64,000 nt of DNA, taken from assembly GCA_028817435.1 (NCBI GenBank), contig JAPPPQ010000017.1:62001-126000 (forward strand), given 5' to 3'. Positions 48,307-56,747 of this stretch are shown here, piece by piece (the stretch's first letter is position 1; every line of letters begins with the position of its first letter). The stretch comes from Deltaproteobacteria bacterium. GTDB taxonomy: Bacteria; Myxococcota_A; UBA9160; UBA6930. The translations under genes were made by a program, and so were the position numbers. The notes beneath the pieces are model-generated. The model made no database searches, was not told the DNA's origin, and worked only from the letters and a program-made list of their open reading frames with translations.

Positions 48307-50136
48307 GAGGCTGTTCATGGCGATGATCTCCCGGGTGCCCACGCCGAGCTTGCGCGCAATGCCGCCCAGGGTATCCCCCCGGCGCACCGTATAGACCTGC
48401 GCGCGCACGCTCTTTTTGGGCGGCAGCCGCAGCACCTGTCCCACATAGATGCGGTGGCGGCTGCGCAATCCGTTGCGCGCGGCCAGCTTGCTCTGGCTCA
48501 CCCCGTGGCGCTTGGCAATCTTGGCGAGGGTGTCGCCGCGCCGCACCCGGTAGTGGCGCCCCTTGCCGGCTACGCGCGAATCTGCCCGGCCATTTTGCGG
48601 CAGCCGCAGCACCTGTCCGGCGTAAATGCGGTGGCGGCTGCGCAGCCCGTTGTGCGCGGCAATGGCGCGCTGCGAAAGCCCGTAGCGCTTGGCGATTTTG
48701 GCGAGGGTGTCGCCGCGCCGCACCCGGTAGCGCGAGGGAATGCGCGTGCTGGCGCGCGCCCGGGACTTCTTCGCCACGCTGGCGTGCCGGTGGCGGATAT
48801 TCTTTCCGGCGCGGGAGGGCAATTCGAGAATCTGCCCTACGAAGATGCGGTGGCGGTTGCGCAGCCGGTTGCGCAGTGCAATTTCGCTGGGCCGCACGCC
48901 GTAGCGCCGGGCGATGCCGCCCAAAGTGTCGCCGCGCCGCACCCGGTAGTAGAGATCGGGGCGCTGTGAGCCGTGGCGCTCGGATTCCGGCAGCCCGGCC
49001 AGCGCCAGCCGCGCCTGGGCCTCGCTGCGCGGCACGCGCAAATGGTAGTGGCGGGGGACGAACTTCTGCCCGGCCCACACCGTCCGGCTCAGGGCGGGAT
49101 TCGCCTGGCGCAGGGCCTTCAGCGAAATGCCGAGAGCGCTGGCCAGGGTCTTCGGCCGGTAATAGTGCTCCAGCTTCAGCGATACCGAGCTCTCCGGGGG
49201 ATCCTTCACCACCCGCCCGAACCAGCGCCTGGGCTGCTGCTCGATCTTGAGCGCCGCCAAAAAAGAGGCGTAGAAGTTCTTGGAGGCGAAGCCGAAGGTG
49301 CGGCTCTTGTAGCGGGCGATGACCTGGGTGATGTCGGTGGTGCCGAGCTGGCGGGCCGCCCGGGCCATGCCCGCGGTGCCGTGGTTGTAGGCGGTCACCG
49401 CCAGGGGCCAGGAGCCGGTGCGCTCGCGGTTCAGCTTCAGCAGCTCGGCAGCCGCATGGGTGGCGCGGAAGGGGTCGTTGCGCTCATCCACCACATGGTC
49501 AATGCGCAGGAACAGCCGCCCGGTGGAGCGCGTGAATTGCCAGATGCCCGAAGCGCCGGCGTGCGATTTGGCATTGGGATTGAAGGAGGATTCCACATGG
49601 GGCAGGGCCACCAGTTCGGTGGGCAGGCCGTGCTCCGAAAGGGTCTGGCGGATGTAGTTTTCCCAGCGGCCCATGCGCCGGAGCCCGTCCCGGAAGTTGT
49701 CGGCCTGCCCCAACTGGAAGCGGACGCGATTGGAGGCGGCCCGCAGCGTGGCCCGGGAGACATTCTCCGGGAACATCGAGAGCACCCGGGCCTGTTCGGC
49801 GCTCAGGTGGTTGCGGCGTCCGCTGGCCAGGCCCCGCAGCAGGTTGCGGTAGTGCTTGCGGCGCTGGTCCAGCCAGCGGCCGCGCTGCCTGCGGCTCTGT
49901 TTGGAGGGCAGCCGCACCGTCTCATAGACGATGGCGAGATCCTCGGAATCGTGGAAAAAGCCCGAGCGGGTATCCACCTCGGTATAGACGCGCAGCCAAA
50001 AGGCCACCCTGGGACGCAAGGCGGGGGGTTCGGGGAAATCCCCCGGGGCGGCCAGCGCCGCGCCCGCCAGTGCGAAAACCAGCGCGGGAAGGCACGCGCC
50101 CCCCGCCAGCCACCCGAAAATCCGGGCCTGTGCCAT
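48250..50136 (-). CDS. mltD: MltD-like lytic transglycosylase with four LysM domains
   Basis: 628 residues with an N-terminal signal (GGACLPALVFALAGAALAAP). A helical region is followed by the SLT catalytic domain: ALPHVESSFNPNAKSHAGASG with the catalytic glutamate, IWQFTRSTGRLF, and AVTAYNHGTAGM. The C-terminal half has four LysM repeats (each VRRGDTL...GQxLxLP), the second and third almost identical even at DNA level (roughly 48440-48750), joined by arginine/lysine-rich linkers. It would cleave peptidoglycan glycan strands in the periplasm, with LysM binding N-acetylglucosamine. Start ATG 50136 has GGAGG upstream; a GTG seven codons earlier is less likely. No lipobox cysteine was seen, unlike E. 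coli MltD. Confidence 0.9.
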   Translation of the reverse strand: MAQARIFGWLAGGACLPALVFALAGAALAAPGDFPEPPALRPRVAFWLRVYTEVDTRSGFFHDSEDLAIVYETVRLPSKQSRRQRGRWLDQRRKHYRNLLRGLASGRRNHLSAEQARVLSMFPENVSRATLRAASNRVRFQLGQADNFRDGLRRMGRWENYIRQTLSEHGLPTELVALPHVESSFNPNAKSHAGASGIWQFTRSTGRLFLRIDHVVDERNDPFRATHAAAELLKLNRERTGSWPLAVTAYNHGTAGMARAARQLGTTDITQVIARYKSRTFGFASKNFYASFLAALKIEQQPRRWFGRVVKDPPESSVSLKLEHYYRPKTLASALGISLKALRQANPALSRTVWAGQKFVPRHYHLRVPRSEAQARLALAGLPESERHGSQRPDLYYRVRRGDTLGGIARRYGVRPSEIALRNRLRNRHRIFVGQILELPSRAGKNIRHRHASVAKKSRARASTRIPSRYRVRRGDTLAKIAKRYGLSQRAIAAHNGLRSRHRIYAGQVLRLPQNGRADSRVAGKGRHYRVRRGDTLAKIAKRHGVSQSKLAARNGLRSRHRIYVGQVLRLPPKKSVRAQVYTVRRGDTLGGIARKLGVGTREIIAMNSLSNPNRLSPGQRLRVPRRE

Positions 50137-50439
50137 CACCGACTCACCTCCTCCCACGCCGCACGCCCTTTGGGGTGCGGCTCTACGCCTTCCCGGCCTG
50201 CTTGCGGACTGCGCGCGCCGCGCAGCCGGGGGGGAGGGGCCATGCGAGGTCGGCCTCGCGCGGCCCGGGGTGGGGGTGATCCTGGGCGGCCCGAAGGCCG
50301 CAGCACAGGGACGCCGACATGGGGCGCACCCTAGACAAAAAGCCCGCCGGATTCCAGCCCTTCCAAACGGCGTTTTTGGGCCGCAGGGGTATGCTCCGGA
50401 AAGCGCCGCGGCCGGAGCGCCGCAGGCGGGGGAGGGGCC
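50137..50439. other. 303-base non-coding divergent region with a duplicated initiation site
   Basis: Region between the transglycosylase and the biotinyl carrier gene. A 15-base direct repeat GGGGGAGGGGCCATG occurs at 50230-50244 and 50428-50442; the second copy is the ribosome-binding site and start of the carrier gene. The first opens only a 30-codon arginine/glycine-rich frame ending near 50334, which I do not regard as a gene. A TATGCT box at 50390-50395 could be a -10 element for the plus strand but has no convincing -35. No RNA gene was seen. Confidence 0.6.
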
Positions 50440-50655
50440 ATGGCCACCGAGGTCGAATCCGAGATTGCGGGCAGCGTCTGGATGATTGAGAAGCGGGAGG
50501 GCGAGCCGCTGGCGGCGGCGGAGGTGATCCTGGTGATCGAATCCATGAAGATGGAGATTCCCGTGGAAGCGCCCTGTGCGGGCACTTTGGCCGAATTGCG
50601 CGTCGCCGAGGGCGATGAGGTGAGCGAGGGCATGGTGCTGGCGGTCATTGAGTGA
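50440..50655 (+). CDS. stand-alone biotinyl (BCCP-like) carrier protein
   Basis: 71 residues, consisting almost only of a biotinyl/lipoyl-type barrel. The biotin-accepting lysine lies in ESMKMEIPV, followed by GTLAELRVAEGDEVSEGMVLAVIE. The MKM motif marks biotin rather than lipoate attachment. Such single-domain carriers serve multi-subunit acyl-CoA, pyruvate or acetyl-CoA carboxylases or decarboxylases, but none is in the window. Start ATG 50440 has GGGGGAGG upstream. plsB follows, either overlapping (GTGA at 50652) or 48 bases on, so it may be co-expressed with phospholipid synthesis. Confidence 0.88.
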   Translation: MATEVESEIAGSVWMIEKREGEPLAAAEVILVIESMKMEIPVEAPCAGTLAELRVAEGDEVSEGMVLAVIE

Positions 50656-50702
50656 ATGCCGCCCGCGGGGAAAGCCGCAGCAGGTGTGGTATGAGGGAGA
50701 GT

Positions 50703-53342
50703 ATGGAGCGAGGGGCGCGCGGGCCTGCGCCGGAGCGGGCCGGGCCGCGGCTGCCGGCGCCGGGCGCAGCCGACCCGGTTTCGGCCATGCAGCCGCGCTT
50801 CAACCTGTTTTTTCGATGGTTTGCACGGCGTTTCTTCAAGCACTTCAAGATGGATCCGGCGGTGCTGGCGCGGCTGCGGGAGTGCGAGGCCCGGGGCGCG
50901 GTGGTGTTTGTGATGCGCTACGCCAGCCGCCTCGACTATTTCCTGTTCAACGCGCTGCTGGCCCGGGAGGGGCTGCGGCTCTCGGCCTGCGCCAACGGCA
51001 TCAGCTTCTACTACTACCAGCCGCTCTGGGGGGCGCTGCGCGCGGGGTGGCAGCGGCTGCGGCGCTTCCGCCCAGGGCAGCGCGCCCCGGAGCGCGCGCG
51101 CGACCGGGAATCGCTGCGCCGCGCCGCGCAGGCGGGAGAATCGCAGTTTCTGTTCCTGCGCACGGCGCGCCTTTCGAGCCGGCTGCGCGGGCGGCGCGCC
51201 GCCATGCGCCGGGGCAGCCGCGAGCTCACCCTGCTGGCCGAGGCCATGGCGATTGCCGCCGCGGGCCGGCCCGTCACGCTGGTGCCCCTGGCGCTGTTCT
51301 GGCGCAAGGGGCCTCGCGCCCCCCGGCGCTTCTTGAATCTCACCTACGGCGCTGCCACGCGGCCCTCGGATTTGGCGAAGGTGACCTCCTTCCTGCTCAC
51401 CTACCGCGATCTGGCCATCAAGGCCGGGGATTCCATCGAGCTGGGCGCTTTTCTGGAAAAGCACCGCGACGAGCTCGCTGCGGATGCGGCGCAGCGCGGC
51501 GCAGAGGGCTTCATGCAGCTCGGCCGCAAACTGCGGCGGGGCATCATGCTCTTTTTGCTCCGGGAAGAGCGCGCGGTGGAAGGCCCCCGGCTGCGCCCGC
51601 GCGCCAAGGTGCAAGAGGCGGTGCTGGCCCGCTTGGCCGCTGCGCCGGGGCGGGGGCCGCTGGCCGCGCTGCGGCGCTGGCGGCGGCGCGTCCGCGCCCG
51701 CAGGATTTTCCGCGAGATTGCGGCCTCCATGAACGCCACCTTTCTGGCGCTGCTGGCCGCGCTGGTGGGCTTCGGCCTGCGCCGTCTGTTCACGCGCGTG
51801 GAGACCCGGGGGCTGGAGCAGGTGGCGGAGCTCGCCAAGCGCCACCCCGTGGTGCTCGCGCCGAGCCACCGCTCCTACTGCGATTTTCTGATCGTCTCCT
51901 GGCTGCTCTACCAGAACTTCGTGATTCCGCCGCACATTGCGGCGCGGGAGAACATGAACTTCGCCGTGGCGGGCTTTCTGTTCCGCCGCGCCGGCGCGTT
52001 CTTTTTGCGCAAGAACTTCGGCGATGCGCTCTACAAGGAGGTGTTCCGCAGCTATCTCGGCTACCTGGTGCGCGAGGGCTTTCCCCAGGAGTTCTTCATC
52101 GAGGGCGCGCGCTCGCGCACCGGCAAGAGCCTGGCGCCGCGCGCCGGCATTCTGAAGTGGAATATCGAGGCATTCGTGGACAGCACGCGCCGCGATCTCT
52201 ACTTCGTGCCCGTCGCCATCAGCTACGAGCGCCTGGTGGAGGAGAGCGCGGTGGTCTCGGAGCTTGAGGGCGCGCGCAAGCGCGACGAGAGCATGCTCGG
52301 CCTGGTGCGCTGGCTGCGCCGGTTGCTGCGGCTGGATCTGGGGACCGTCTTTGTGAACTTCGCCGAGCCCATTTCGCTGGCGGCGCAACTGGGCTCGCGC
52401 CGCGCGCTCTTTGCGCCCGGCGCGGAGGAAAGCGCGGAGCAGCGCGCCTTTACCGAACGCCTGGGCTGCGAAATCGTCGAGCGCATCAACTGGGCCATGG
52501 CCGCCAACGCCACCTCGGTGGCCGCCGCGTCACTGCTGGGCGAGCCCCGGCGCGGTTTGCTGCGCGGCGAACTGGTGGCGCGCATGGCGCAGTTGGTGGA
52601 ATTGCTGGAGCTGCAGGGCGCGCGCCTGACCCGCGCGCTGGCCGCAGACCGGCCGGACTTCGGCGAATCCATCGCCTTTTTGCTGCGGGTGGGGCTGGTG
52701 CAGCGCGAGTCCGATGCGCGCGGCGAGTTGCTGTTTTACGAGGAAGCGGATTGGCGCGCCCTGGATGTCTATCGCAACGGCATTTTGCACTACCTGGCTG
52801 CGCCGGGTTGGCTGGCCCACTGCCTGCTGCGCGGCGCGGATGACGCCGAGTTGCGCGGCGAGCTCGGCTTCTGGCTGGATCTCTTTTACGAGGAGCTGTT
52901 TCCGCGCCGGGGCGCGCTGCGGGGCGCAGCGCCCGGGCCGCTGCTCGCGCACTTTCAATCCAGCGGCGCGATCCGCCGGGACGGTGCGCGCTGGCTGCCC
53001 ACCGAAGCCGGGCTTCCGCGCTTGCGCTTTCTGGCCGAGCAGCCCCGCAACCTGCTCGAAATCTGGTCCGTGGCGCTGCGCGGCGCGGCCGATCTCGATT
53101 CGCCCCGCAGCGAAGCGGAGCTGGAAGCGCAGGCCGAGCAACAGTATCGCCGCGCCTTTCTGCTCGGCGAATTGCGCCGCGCGCAGGGCTGGAATCCCCC
53201 GGCCTGGCGCGGCGCTCTCGCGGCACTGGTGCGGCGCGGACTCCTCGCGCGCGAGGGCGCGGGCCTCTATGCGCGGGGGCCGGAGTTCGGCGAACTCGCC
53301 GCGTTGCGCGCGCGGCTGGCGGATGCGCTTTCCGGCGGGTAG
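50703..53342 (+). CDS. plsB: glycerol-3-phosphate 1-O-acyltransferase
   Basis: About 879 residues, acylating sn-glycerol-3-phosphate in phospholipid synthesis. The acyltransferase blocks are visible: APSHRSYCDFLIVSWLL (the HX4D catalytic motif), an FFLRKNFGDALYKEVFR-type segment, EFFIEGARSRTGKSLAPRAG and YFVPVAISYERLVEE. The long N-terminal and C-terminal helical regions and the overall length match PlsB (about 800 residues). Start is uncertain: ATG 50703 has GGGAG just upstream, ATG 50691 lacks a good site, and GTG 50652 would overlap the carrier-protein stop; the first 40 residues are low complexity either way. It is followed by hisI after 9 bases. Confidence 0.88.
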   Translation: MERGARGPAPERAGPRLPAPGAADPVSAMQPRFNLFFRWFARRFFKHFKMDPAVLARLRECEARGAVVFVMRYASRLDYFLFNALLAREGLRLSACANGISFYYYQPLWGALRAGWQRLRRFRPGQRAPERARDRESLRRAAQAGESQFLFLRTARLSSRLRGRRAAMRRGSRELTLLAEAMAIAAAGRPVTLVPLALFWRKGPRAPRRFLNLTYGAATRPSDLAKVTSFLLTYRDLAIKAGDSIELGAFLEKHRDELAADAAQRGAEGFMQLGRKLRRGIMLFLLREERAVEGPRLRPRAKVQEAVLARLAAAPGRGPLAALRRWRRRVRARRIFREIAASMNATFLALLAALVGFGLRRLFTRVETRGLEQVAELAKRHPVVLAPSHRSYCDFLIVSWLLYQNFVIPPHIAARENMNFAVAGFLFRRAGAFFLRKNFGDALYKEVFRSYLGYLVREGFPQEFFIEGARSRTGKSLAPRAGILKWNIEAFVDSTRRDLYFVPVAISYERLVEESAVVSELEGARKRDESMLGLVRWLRRLLRLDLGTVFVNFAEPISLAAQLGSRRALFAPGAEESAEQRAFTERLGCEIVERINWAMAANATSVAAASLLGEPRRGLLRGELVARMAQLVELLELQGARLTRALAADRPDFGESIAFLLRVGLVQRESDARGELLFYEEADWRALDVYRNGILHYLAAPGWLAHCLLRGADDAELRGELGFWLDLFYEELFPRRGALRGAAPGPLLAHFQSSGAIRRDGARWLPTEAGLPRLRFLAEQPRNLLEIWSVALRGAADLDSPRSEAELEAQAEQQYRRAFLLGELRRAQGWNPPAWRGALAALVRRGLLAREGAGLYARGPEFGELAALRARLADALSGG

Positions 53343-53351
53343 TTTGCGCCC

Positions 53352-53705
53352 ATGCGCTGCGAGAATCCGCCGGACTTTGCCAAGCGCGGCGGGCTGATTC
53401 CGGCCATCGCCCAGGATTGCGAGACGGGCGAGGTGCTGATGGTCGCCTATATGAACGAGGAATCCTTCGCGCGCACCCTGGAATTGGGCGAGGCGGTTTA
53501 CTGGAGCACATCGCGCCGTGAATTGTGGCGCAAGGGCGAGACCAGCGGCAATTCGCAACTGGTGCGCGCGATTTATCTGGATTGCGACGGCGATGCGCTG
53601 CTGCTCAAAGTGGCCCAGCGGGGGGGGGTGGCCTGCCACACCGGCCGCCGCAGTTGCTTCTTTCGCACCCGCGCGGACGGCGCATGGCGCGAGCTGGAAA
53701 AGTGA
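53352..53705 (+). CDS. hisI: phosphoribosyl-AMP cyclohydrolase
   Basis: 117 residues, third step of histidine synthesis. Metal and catalytic motifs are clear: [49 protein letters not shown] with its aspartates, and [13 protein letters not shown] with histidine and cysteines. There is no fused PRPP-ATP pyrophosphatase (HisE) domain. hisG starts four bases before its stop (GTGA), so the two are translationally coupled. Confidence 0.94.
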   Translation: MRCENPPDFAKRGGLIPAIAQDCETGEVLMVAYMNEESFARTLELGEAVYWSTSRRELWRKGETSGNSQLVRAIYLDCDGDALLLKVAQRGGVACHTGRRSCFFRTRADGAWRELEK

Positions 53706-54607
53706 CGGCGCGCAAACCGCGCAGCGCGCGCAAGCAGGCGCTGCATCTCGGCGTTCCCAAGGGCAGCCTGCAGGACGCCACCGTGCGGCTCTTCGAGCTG
53801 GCCGGCTACAACCTGTCCGTTGCGCCGCGCTCCTACTTTCCCGACATAGACGACCCCGAAATCTCCTGCATGCTCATCCGCGCGCAGGAAATGGCGCGCT
53901 ATGTGCAGCAGGGCGTGCTGGATTGCGGCATTACGGGCACCGACTGGGTGCAGGAGTGCCGGGCAAAGGTGGTGGAGGCGGCGGATCTGGAGGCGCCGGC
54001 TTGGCCGCGCTACCGCAAGGTGCGCTGGCTGCTGGCGGTGAGCGAGCGCTCTCCGGTGCGCCGCGTGCAAGACCTGGAGGGGCTGCGCATTGCCACCGAG
54101 GCCGTGGGAATTACGCGCCGCTACTTGCGGCGCAACGGCGTGAAGGCCGAGGTGGAGTTTTCCTGGGGCGCCACCGAGGTGAAGCCCCCGCTGCTGGCCG
54201 ATGCCATCGTGGATGTCTCCGATACCGGCAACTCGCTGCGCGCCAACGGCTTGCGCATTGTGGATACGGTGCTGGAGAGCACGCCGCGCCTCATCGTCAA
54301 CCGCGAGGCTCACGCCGATCCCTGGAAGCGGCGCAAGGTGGAGCGCCTGGCGCTGATGCTGCGCGGCGCCATCAACGCCGCCGGCCGCGTGGGGTTGATG
54401 ATGAATGTGCGCCGCCGGGATTTGAATGCGGTGCTGGGCGTGTTGCCCGCGCTGGGCACCCCCACCATCGCCTCGCTGGCCGATGAGAACTGGGTCGCCG
54501 TGAACACCGTCGTCGAAGAAACCGTGGTCCGCGATTTGCTGCCCGAGCTGGTGGAAAAAGGCGCCACCGGCGTCGTCGAGTATCCGCTGGCGAAAATTGT
54601 CGGGTGA
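53702..54607 (+). CDS. hisG: ATP phosphoribosyltransferase, long form
   Basis: 301 residues, committing step of histidine synthesis. Recognisable are [23 protein letters not shown]-type N-terminus (described in parts), [26 protein letters not shown], the [30 protein letters not shown] region and a C-terminal ACT-like domain ([10 protein letters not shown]...[12 protein letters not shown]). The presence of this regulatory domain means that no HisZ partner is needed and that histidine feedback inhibition is likely. Start GTG 53702 overlaps the hisI stop; the next gene starts inside its stop, again GTGA. Confidence 0.93.
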   Translation: MTARKPRSARKQALHLGVPKGSLQDATVRLFELAGYNLSVAPRSYFPDIDDPEISCMLIRAQEMARYVQQGVLDCGITGTDWVQECRAKVVEAADLEAPAWPRYRKVRWLLAVSERSPVRRVQDLEGLRIATEAVGITRRYLRRNGVKAEVEFSWGATEVKPPLLADAIVDVSDTGNSLRANGLRIVDTVLESTPRLIVNREAHADPWKRRKVERLALMLRGAINAAGRVGLMMNVRRRDLNAVLGVLPALGTPTIASLADENWVAVNTVVEETVVRDLLPELVEKGATGVVEYPLAKIVG

Positions 54608-55185
54608 GCGCCGCGCGCCGCGCCGCCGCACTTTGGCCGGGGCGCTGGTTGCGCCTGTTGCGCTGGCTGCCGGATCACGCGGGCACCGCCTTGCGGGGCG
54701 GGTTCGGTTGTTTGCGCAAGCCGCGCCGGGTGGTGCAGGGCGTGGTGCTGGGTCCCGATGGCGTGCTGCTCGCCCTGCGCCGGGAGCTGATGTGCTGGGA
54801 GCTGCCCGGCGGCGCGCCGCTGCGCTCCGATGCGGACGAAGCGGCGGCACTGGTGCGGGAGCTGCGCGAAGAAACCGGCCTGGTGATTGAGGCCGGGGCA
54901 TTGGTGGGGGAATACCGGCGCAGCGGTTTTCTCTCTCACCGGGCCCGGGTGTTTCGCTGCCGCGCAGTATCCGGCGAACTGCGCCCCGGCCCGGAGACTC
55001 CCCGCGTCGCCTGGTGGCCGCTTTCCGCGCTGCCTGCCACCCTGTTGCCCTGGCACCGCCGTCCGCTTCTGGACGCCATGGCCGGCGGCGCACCCGTGCT
55101 GCGCCAAGAGCATTTGGGCTTCGCCGCAATTTGCACCGGCCTGCGCATGGACTGGAAGAATCGCTTGAGCTCCGGCGAACCCTGA
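54604..55185 (+). CDS. Nudix-hydrolase-like protein with irregular Nudix box
   Basis: 193 residues. RRVVQGVVLGPDGVLLALRRELMCWELPGG opens like a Nudix domain, and VRELREETGL gives the REUxEExGU half of the Nudix box. The first half reads GGAPLRSDADEAAALV and is one residue longer than usual, with alanine where the conserved glutamate of GX5E belongs. An Arg/Trp/Leu-rich N-terminus of about 40 residues precedes it. It could be a modified housecleaning hydrolase or a binding protein. Start GTG 54604 is coupled to hisG (GTGA). Why it is in a histidine operon is not evident. Confidence 0.75.
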   Translation: MSAARRAAALWPGRWLRLLRWLPDHAGTALRGGFGCLRKPRRVVQGVVLGPDGVLLALRRELMCWELPGGAPLRSDADEAAALVRELREETGLVIEAGALVGEYRRSGFLSHRARVFRCRAVSGELRPGPETPRVAWWPLSALPATLLPWHRRPLLDAMAGGAPVLRQEHLGFAAICTGLRMDWKNRLSSGEP

Positions 55186-55225
55186 AAGTTCCCGCAGTGC
55201 GGGCGCAGATCCCCGCGCCTGCCGC

Positions 55226-55711
55226 TTACTGCAGGAAGTCCTGTTCGAGTTCCCTGCCGAGCTTTTCGATCTTGCGCTGGAAGTCCTCGCGGGAATCGTC
55301 GAAAGAGAGAATGATCTCGCTGGTGCGCGGCAGTTCGCCGGCATCGGCCGCGCCGTGGTAGCGGTTCAAATCGGAGAGAATGGCCTCGGCCACCTTCAGC
55401 GCGCGCTTTTCGGTCTTGATCAGCGGCGATTGCAGCGTGTAGATGTTGTTGCGGCCCCACAGGCTCTCGTCGCGCACAATGGCGATTTCGCGGTAGATGT
55501 TGTTGATGGGATCGAAGTGATACTCGACGCGCACTTCCTTGAAGATATCGGAGCTGCCGGTGTAGAAGGCGCGCTCCTTTTCCACCCGGCCCAGTTGGCG
55601 GCAGCGCGGGCAATAGAAGGTGTCGCCGTGGTTGAGCAGGAAGACGCCCTTGGCGTAATCCTCGCAATCCATGTTCTCGCAGTAGCCGACGCCTCGGGTC
55701 ATCTTCGTCAT
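55226..55711 (-). CDS. conserved zinc-ribbon protein of unknown function
   Basis: 161 residues. CENMDCEDYAKGVF and TFYCPRCRQLG supply four cysteines spaced like a zinc ribbon (roughly residues 10-38). A beta-rich region follows (EVRVEYHFDPINNIYREIAIVRDESLWG), then two helices ending in a charged C-terminus. I do not recognise the family. Start ATG 55711 is preceded by GGAGG at 6 bases. A strong promoter 140 bases upstream gives a leader of about 130 bases. It converges with the Nudix-like gene. Confidence 0.78.
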   Translation of the reverse strand: MTKMTRGVGYCENMDCEDYAKGVFLLNHGDTFYCPRCRQLGRVEKERAFYTGSSDIFKEVRVEYHFDPINNIYREIAIVRDESLWGRNNIYTLQSPLIKTEKRALKVAEAILSDLNRYHGAADAGELPRTSEIILSFDDSREDFQRKIEKLGRELEQDFLQ

Positions 55712-55848
55712 GGGGGGCCTCCAAGCCGGACGGGTTCCCGGGCGCTTCGGGACTCCCTTTCCGTCGGAGCAGCCCGCCCAGGGGGCGTGCGGCATCCGCT
55801 CTGCGGCGAGGGGGGAGCACCGCTGCGGTTTGGGCTGTCGGCTGTGTT

Positions 55849-55878
55849 CTTATACGCCTCGGCACGGCCCGCTGTCAA
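55849..55878 (-). promoter_or_regulatory. strong sigma-70-type promoter for the zinc-ribbon gene
   Basis: On the minus strand TTGACA (55873-55878) and TATAAG (55849-55854) are separated by 18 bases. The -35 box overlaps the ccmD stop codon, so the zinc-ribbon gene can be transcribed separately from the ccm operon. Confidence 0.65.
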
Positions 55879-56033
55879 GCGCGCCGCTGGAATTTTCCGC
55901 CTGCCCCCCCGGAAACGCCTTCCGGCGCGCCCGAGAGCTCGCGCAAAATGCGCCTGCGCTGCGCGATCAGGCTGGCTGCGTAGGCGGCCGCGCCCAGCAG
56001 GGATACGGCGTAGGCGGCGATCAGGTAGGCCAT
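55875..56033 (-). CDS. ccmD: CcmD-like heme exporter subunit
   Basis: 52 residues. One membrane helix (YLIAAYAVSLLGAAAYAASL) followed by a basic segment AQRRRILREL, the arrangement of CcmD, which helps CcmABC release heme-loaded CcmE. ATG 56033 lies within the 3' end of ccmC (13-base overlap). The position after ccmC and the topology are the main support. Confidence 0.8.
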   Translation of the reverse strand: MAYLIAAYAVSLLGAAAYAASLIAQRRRILRELSGAPEGVSGGAGGKFQRRA

Positions 56034-56734
56034 GGGGCTTCTCCGGCCCTGCGCCGGGCCAGCGCGGCCTGCAGCCCGGCCAGCTCGAAGCGGCGCAGGG
56101 CCAAATGGGCGAAGCAGGCCAGCACCACCAGGTTGCCGAGCAAAAAGGGCCAGCCCATGCCGGTATCCAGGCTGCCCCGGCCCAGATTTTCCGGGTGCAT
56201 GGAGCGCCCCCCGGCCAGGTCAATGGCGAAGTAATTGAGCGGAATCACCAGCAGCCCGGCGATGCTGTGCACCGCCCCGGCCCGCGCGCCGCGCTCGCTG
56301 CCCTCGTTGAAGGCCCGCAGCAACAGGTAGGAGAGATACACCAGGTAGAGCAGCAGGGTGAGGGTGAGGCGCAAATCCCAGGTCCACCAGCGCCCCCAGG
56401 CGCCCTTGGCCCAGATGGGGCCGGTGAGCAGCATGAGGGTGCAGAGCAGCACGCCCACCTCTGCCGAGGCCCGGGCGGCGCGGTCCCAGTGCTCCGCCCG
56501 CCGCCACAGGTAGAGCGCGCCGCACAGCGCCGTGCACGCGAAACCCAGATACGCGCCGAAGGCCAGCGGCGGGTGCAGGTAGAGGATCTTCTGAATTGCG
56601 CCCTGCTGCACATCTGCCGGCGCGCGCCAGATGAGCCACAGCCACAGCGGCAACAGCGCCAGCAGCGCCGCGCCCGAAATGCCGAGCGCGCGCCGCAGCG
56701 CGTCGTTTTGGGGAAGCGGGTGGATGGCTTGCAC
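56021..56734 (-). CDS. ccmC: heme transporter/heme handling protein CcmC
   Basis: 237 residues with six membrane helices. The WWD domain reads WGRWWTWDLRLT and the flanking histidines that hold heme are in YLHPPLAFGAY and AVHSIAGLL. It would load heme on CcmE on the outer face of the cytoplasmic membrane. ATG 56734 lies 13 bases after the ccmB stop; ccmD overlaps its end. Confidence 0.92.
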   Translation of the reverse strand: MQAIHPLPQNDALRRALGISGAALLALLPLWLWLIWRAPADVQQGAIQKILYLHPPLAFGAYLGFACTALCGALYLWRRAEHWDRAARASAEVGVLLCTLMLLTGPIWAKGAWGRWWTWDLRLTLTLLLYLVYLSYLLLRAFNEGSERGARAGAVHSIAGLLVIPLNYFAIDLAGGRSMHPENLGRGSLDTGMGWPFLLGNLVVLACFAHLALRRFELAGLQAALARRRAGEAPWPT

Positions 56735-56747
56735 AGTGTGCCCGTTT

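Noticed and set aside
48440-48950. Near-identical DNA repeats downstream of uvrA as mobile or recombination repeats
   Set aside because: They coincide with LysM domains of the transglycosylase and are explained by domain duplication.
50242-50334. 30-codon ORF after the first copy of the duplicated initiation site
   Set aside because: Arg/Gly-rich, no protein-like features; treated as part of the leader.
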